Below are positions 59,448-64,000 of a DNA stretch of 64,000 nucleotides, in pieces. The stretch's first letter is position 1; every line of letters starts with the position of its first letter. The position numbers and the translations under genes are program-made. The DNA is taken from assembly GCA_021229015.1 (NCBI GenBank), contig CM037779.1, positions 1,984,001 through 2,048,000 on the forward strand. The letters are read 5' to 3'. This stretch comes from Solen grandis. Its lineage: Eukaryota > Mollusca > Bivalvia > Adapedonta > Solenidae. Below the pieces are notes generated by a model, which saw only the letters and a list, made by a program, of their open reading frames with translations, searched no databases and was not told where the DNA came from.

Positions 59448-61669
59448 GGTATAAACTCTTGATGGAATTCGTTACAAATTCTTGCTCTTATGTTACTTAA
59501 GATATAAGTTTGTCATGCACCTTACAAACCTGCTGAAAAGTCCCTGACGTTAGCGTTTGTATTCCCGATTTATCGTACTGTGTTTGTTTTCCCGATTTAT
59601 CGTAGCGTATAGTGTAAGTAGCCTGTGTCCAAACAGTGGCGAGCGTTATGAACGCAAGGCAGGCATGTTTTGATAAGAAACTGCATAGACATGTCCATTG
59701 TCATTAAATTATCGAGACCGTTTTGACTTACTTTTTGATTAGTTTTACATGCAATCTTCCATCCAGCTCGCATCTCGGTAACCATTTGTATTAACTTGAA
59801 AGTATGAGATTTCATTGACATCAGACATAACAAACCTGACCCTTGTCTAACTTGGATATTTCGGTTTAAGCTTTGCGTGCAAGGTACTGTCATGCTTATA
59901 TCATGTACATGGTCTTGGGTCGAGCATATTTTTTTCACATGGATATGTAAGAGCAAGACTGGAAATGGACGGTACATGTATTTTGGTTTGCCAACGAGCT
60001 TTTCAAGTGGTCAAGAATGCTGTCTGTTGCCTCATCTTAATTTAAAACAATGAGCTATTGTCATCGCGATGGCGTCGTCGGCGTTAACCCCGCCCTGCGT
60101 TCATAACGCTCGCAACTGTTATGGATTTGATTCCCTGCTTGCACTCTAAACACTATGATACAACAGGGATACAAACGCTAACGTTATTGACTTTAAGGTC
60201 TTCCCATCCTAACAGCCATATGGAATATCTTGCCAGTGGATGGTTATATTTCTATGAAATAGTCACTTTGAAGACATTCAAATATATTTCAAGAGTTTTA
60301 AGTTTTATCTAATTTGGGGGAGATAATCCACATATAAGTTAACGTTGAAGCATATGAAAAATATGGATTTCCTATGAATATAAAAAACTGAATTTAATTA
60401 TGAGAAACTCATGGAAGAAAGATGAATTTATGATTTTGTATCCATTTCCTTGAACTTTACCATAGGAAAATAGAAAATCATGTTTTTTTTAGTTTTCAGG
60501 GGAGAACTCGGGCAACAAAATAATCAATGGGAGTTAAGAAAAGAACTTCATTAACTTATCATAACATGTCAGTTTGCTCCTAAGATTACCATTGCTTGAC
60601 ACTTTAAAAGCTTATATACATGTGTATTAAGTTATATGCATGGCTTTGATGAAATTTATCGCTATTATGATGGGAAGATCTTAAGGCGGGGCTGGATAAG
60701 GTTTTTGCTAAGAACAACTTTACAACAAACGAAGCTTTTGCTTTGAAACTTAGTAAATATAAGCGCTCATATTTACTATCATAAGTTGACGCATGGCTGC
60801 AAGAAACCTGACTCCATCCGCACCCATCCTCCCCGCACACAATGGAATTTCCGGTGACGGATGTGCTGCTTCAACGCGATACCACACCGTAGACTAGTGG
60901 CATACCACACCGTAGACTAGTGGCATACCACAATGTCGTATTCAGAACCTCGACCATTAAACAATCGAAGGAATGACTCTAAAAAAATTTAAAATAAAGT
61001 ATTGAATATTTAATAACGGTGAAAAAATAAATATTTGCAATACTAAGAGCACTACTAAGTACATAAAATGAAGCACATAAACATGACTTGGCAGCTAAAA
61101 CAGATTGGCTTGTAAAAAATGGATAGTTGGTCCTTAAAGACTAAGCGGCATGAGATCGTCGGGATACATGATAGCCTCGTGTATATGCAGGATTAATCCG
61201 TGATTTTTTGCCAGTTAGGGTCTTGTTCTTTTAACTTGTTAGTAACGCACACCTCCAAAGGATAGCTTACTGATTGATTCCCTTAATTACGTGTCGCCTA
61301 CCTCACTGACGTTTGTTCATTTCAAGTGTAATCGAACAAATTGACTAAACAAAATAGCTATATCAATACAAAATACTTAAAATATTCATTGGAACTTACC
61401 ATAAATATGTATTTGATTTAATCTCGTCGGAGTCTCGTTGGCTGCGCGCGACTTCAGAAAATCTAAAGTGGCAAATAACAAGCAGTCAATCTCTTTAAAA
61501 GACCGTCTCTGTCTAAAATGAAACCAAAATTCAACAAAAAAGTTGAAACTGACAAACATGACAAGGCAAACGAGTAAAGTTTAACTAAAACTGTAAGCAC
61601 AAAACTACAAGTACAATTAGATTTGAGAGTAAATGCAAACATATGTGGCAACTGAGAGAAAATGTACAA
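59448..61669. other. No gene seen; small tandem repeat at 60879-60932
   Basis: Nothing coding is supported. The stretch near 60045-60115 with GAGCTATTGTCATCGCG and GGCGTCGTCGG resembles an inverted 3' end of the hairpin-tailed elements. The open frame of 126 codons at 59597-59977 (minus) has no domain or splice support. Confidence 0.4.
60879..60932. repeat. 23-bp tandem repeat, 2.3 copies
   Basis: The unit begins ATACCACACCGTAGACTAG and repeats exactly twice, then partially. Too short to assign. Confidence 0.75.
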
Positions 61670-62189
61670 CTATAGGTCAAGTAGAACATTTATAGGGTGA
61701 GCCTGTTGAAATGCGCACCAGCCTCCGGAACTCGTTAAAATTGGCGACAAATATCTCGATTCCTTTGGGAGGCTGTTCTTCACCTTGGCCACCTCGTACC
61801 TGAGAAAGAGTTCTTACCATAAGATGTTGTTCTAATGGTTGGCACCTTCACTGTGTTTGAATACCTGCAGGAGTAAGAACTGTTTTTTAAAATTTACAAT
61901 GTCGTGAAGATTAAATGATAATATTTTGTATAAACATTAAAAGATTCTATTGCTAGTTCCCTCTTTCTGCTTAGGTGTAAGGTTGGCATATTAAGTTGTC
62001 TATAGGATGAGTTAAAATCATTAAAAGTAATTCCCAGAGCTCTTTATTGTAGTTTCTCGAGTTTCTCTGCATTTGATATACTGCAAAAATGCCACACCAG
62101 TGGACCTTAATATAAAAAAATGAATAAAAGGCTTGTAAATAAGAATTAAGGAATTTACCAAGTCGTAAAAGTGCAATGAGTTGCATGCC
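61670..62189 (-). pseudogene. LINE reverse transcriptase, C-terminal part (jockey/CR1-like)
   Basis: Minus-strand frames, broken by indels, give the typical C-terminal part of a non-LTR reverse transcriptase. In order they show a LGKFLN segment, a HWCGIFAV segment (thumb region, CPLVWHFC-like in the family), LHLSRKRELAIESF, a TTSYGKNSF stretch, RYEVAKVKNSLPKES (family: RYEAAKLWNSLP) and NEFRRLVRIS near the end, with KCST and a stop at about 61676. Upstream sequence continues at 63479 after an inserted F4 element. Stops and frameshifts mean it is dead. Confidence 0.75.
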
Positions 62190-63478
62190 AGCTTTTTTAG
62201 CTCGACTATTCGAAGAATAAGGAGGGCTATCCTACTTATCCGAGCGTCGGCGTCGCCGTAACGGTTAAGTTTTTTCTACCACCTCACTTAATTACTGAAC
62301 CCCTTAAGGTTTTGTTTTGAAACTTTAAATAATTATATATAACCACCACCCCAACCTGTAGGCAAGAGGGGATGACTGTCATAGATTTTGACCAAATTAT
62401 GCCCTTTTTAGCTCGACTGTTCGAAGAATATGAGAGCTATTGTAGTCGCCCGTGCGTCGGCGTTGGCGTTGCAGCTCTTGGTTAAAGTTTTGCATGCAAG
62501 TTACTATCAACCTTATATCTCAATAACCAGTTATGGTATTGACTTGAAAGTTTATGAATATGTTCAGGGGCATCAGGCAACCAAGGTAGATAACTCTAGC
62601 TTATATTAAATTCCCCTTTTTTAAATTTTGGTTAAATTTTGCATGCCTTGATTTGAAACCTCATACGTTGAGGGCCTCTTGATGGAATATATTACAAATT
62701 ATGGCCCCTTCTTAACTTAGAAATTTTGGTTAAAGGAATTTCATGCTTCTATTTCAGTAACCAGGCATGGGTTTTATTTGAAACTTCTTTAATATTTCAA
62801 TGGTATCATTCGATAGTGACCGATAATTTTTGACAGAATATAATGCAGATTAGGGACACTATTTGATTTAGACTTTTTGGTCAAAGTTCAGCTTATTGGC
62901 ATCAGAAAACCAAGGAGGGTAACTCTTGGACTGAATTTTATACAAATTAAGGCCCTTTTCTAACTTGGATATTTTGGTTAAAGTTTTTCATATACAGTGT
63001 TATTATGCCTATGCCTCATTAACTGGGCATGGGATTGATTTTAGACTTCATAAACATATTGAGGGGTATCAGACTATCAAGGTTTATAGTTTTTGACTAT
63101 TATATACAGGGTATATAAAGGGCAAAAATTGAAATAGATTTCATTTGATTTACCAACAATCATTTTGAATAGTCGAGCGTGCTGTCCTCTGACAGCTCTT
63201 GTTTCGACTTGGAATCTCGGTTAAGTTTTCCGTACCATCTCACTTTTTCTTTGAACTCCCCCCCCCCACAAGGTATTGTTTTGAAACGTGTAATACTTGT
63301 ATATGACGACCATACCGACCTGAAGGTAAGAGGGGAAAACTCTGTCAAGGATTTTGACCAAATTATTCCCCTTTTTGAGTTAGAATCTTGATGATACATG
63401 GATTCTTATTTTGCCTTTTACTGCAATATATTACTTTATTGACAAGCATTTGAATAGTCGAGCGTGCTGTCCTAGGAC
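62190..63478 (-). mobile_element. F4 element inserted in the LINE, itself split
   Basis: On the minus strand the 5' end is near 63478 (GACAGCACGCTCGACTATTC, with the first bases AACAAGAGCT lost) and the 3' end is GAATAGTCGAGC plus TAAAAA at about 62193. Its core is interrupted by the inner F4 at 62406-63204. The LINE reading resumes on both sides, so this element is younger than the LINE copy. Confidence 0.7.
62406..63204 (-). mobile_element. Complete F4 element nested in an F4 core
   Basis: On the minus strand the 5' end is AAACAAGAGCTGTCAGAGG and the 3' end GAACAGTCGAGC plus TAAAAA. The host core reads GATTCCAAGTCG before it and AAAGGGCATAATTTGG after it, the same core position hit by the two F1 elements at 36012 and 36841. 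Confidence 0.75.
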
Positions 63479-64000
63479 GTTTACACATTTTGGCAATCTG
63501 CTCATTACAATTTAGCATAAAAATATGTACACCTAACAGTTTAACAATTCATTCACATGGTATTTGAACATTGCCAATATCATAAGTAGGTGGGAGATAT
63601 CCTGTGTTTTTGTGTCTACAGTAATGGCTTGAAATTCACCGGAGTTTGCCTGCATTTGATTAAAATCGAACCAGTTTAGTAAAATATTACATTCAGATTC
63701 TCAGACTGACTTTAAAATCGTACTGTCTGCATGACAATAAATGATGGTGTTTGCATAGATGACTTTTCTATTAAGTAAAAATAGGTCATTTATAAAAAAA
63801 TATTGAAGATCAAATGTCCTAAAGATCCTTACGGATACCCTTTTGGTATTTCAAGCCATGTGCTATTTACTTGTCCAAGCTTAACTAATTGTTTTCTTTT
63901 TATTAGTAATTGTGTACAAGAGAGGCTTCACTGTCAGAAAGTTCATATGTACGCAACTTTACGACAAGATCGTGCGGGAGGCGGTCGAAAGTCTTGGGTA
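63479..64000 (-). pseudogene. LINE reverse transcriptase, palm region, cut by the window edge
   Basis: From the right edge leftwards on the minus strand: a FDRLPHDLVVKLRTY segment (family: AFDCLPHDLLIAKL), KRKQLVKLGQVNSTW with IPKGYP and GSLGHLIFNIF (family: KGVPQGSILGPLLFNIF), then the catalytic region, where the expected YADD is degraded to HADS. KLLGVHIFMLN lies near 63540. Several stops and frame changes show it is non-functional. It continues as 61670-62189 beyond the inserted F4. The N-terminal part lies beyond 64000. Confidence 0.75.

Noticed and set aside
59597..59977. 126-codon minus-strand open frame as a gene
   Set aside because: No domain, no splice sites in register and low-complexity context; length alone is not convincing in 64 kb.
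61690..61800. Terminal exon of a host gene on the minus strand (acceptor-like CTCTTTCTCAG)
   Set aside because: The peptide matches the C-terminal region of a LINE reverse transcriptase, continuous with 61800-62189 on the same strand.

Overview
The window looks like AT-rich animal nuclear DNA from a mollusc, most likely a bivalve. The evidence is: short exons with GT/AG borders in long introns; many short non-autonomous repeats with tandem ~165-170 bp cores and (ACGG)n-type tails, as described for bivalve 'pearl'/CvA elements; and secreted chitin-binding (CBM14) exons typical of shell or gut proteins. I cannot name the species. There are no rRNA genes, no convincing tRNA genes, no CRISPR array and no prokaryotic features. 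Two 100-N blocks (12554-12653 and 41443-41542) are assembly gaps.

Genes. A minus-strand secreted chitin-binding gene starts at 5809: a signal-peptide exon (5731-5809), a 1.9 kb intron, then a CBM14 exon (3610-3792); the rest is not found to the left. On the plus strand, 41.7-53.7 kb holds seven CBM14 exons (41679, 42350, 43930, 46434, 49664, 51448, 53509). Every one begins and ends in intron phase 1 and has a length divisible by three, so they could splice in one frame into a multi-domain protein. They arose by local duplication: A-type exons at 41.7 and 43.9 kb, and a C+B exon pair at 46.4/49.7 kb repeated at 51.4/53.5 kb. Introns are duplicated with them, and pieces of the same intron lie inverted at the far left (2.1-2.5 kb). 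The start and end of the plus-strand gene were not found. A lone ShKT-type exon (12142-12294, +) and a Ser-rich exon of unknown family (22603-22834, -) belong to genes I cannot complete.

Mobile DNA fills most of the rest. Several families share one plan: a 5' end AACAAG plus hairpin, tandem core units, a GACG/GACA-rich stretch, and a 3' hairpin ending in a TAAAAA-like tail, with the 5' and 3' subterminal sequences complementary. I call them F1-F7; they are best explained as Helentron-like non-autonomous elements (inference). They nest in each other: one F4 copy is spread over 29.8-38.7 kb by four insertion blocks, and at 61.7-64.0 kb a LINE reverse transcriptase is split by an F4 that is itself split by another F4. 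Other elements are three TTAA-flanked piggyBac-like MITEs, a TA-flanked MITE whose empty site survives in the paralogous intron, a foldback MITE, a hAT-like element (54241-55576), a decayed DIRS-like tyrosine-recombinase retroelement (about 56.96-58.30 kb, -) and the LINE. A 583 bp (GACT)n/(GACA)n microsatellite sits at 24488-25070.
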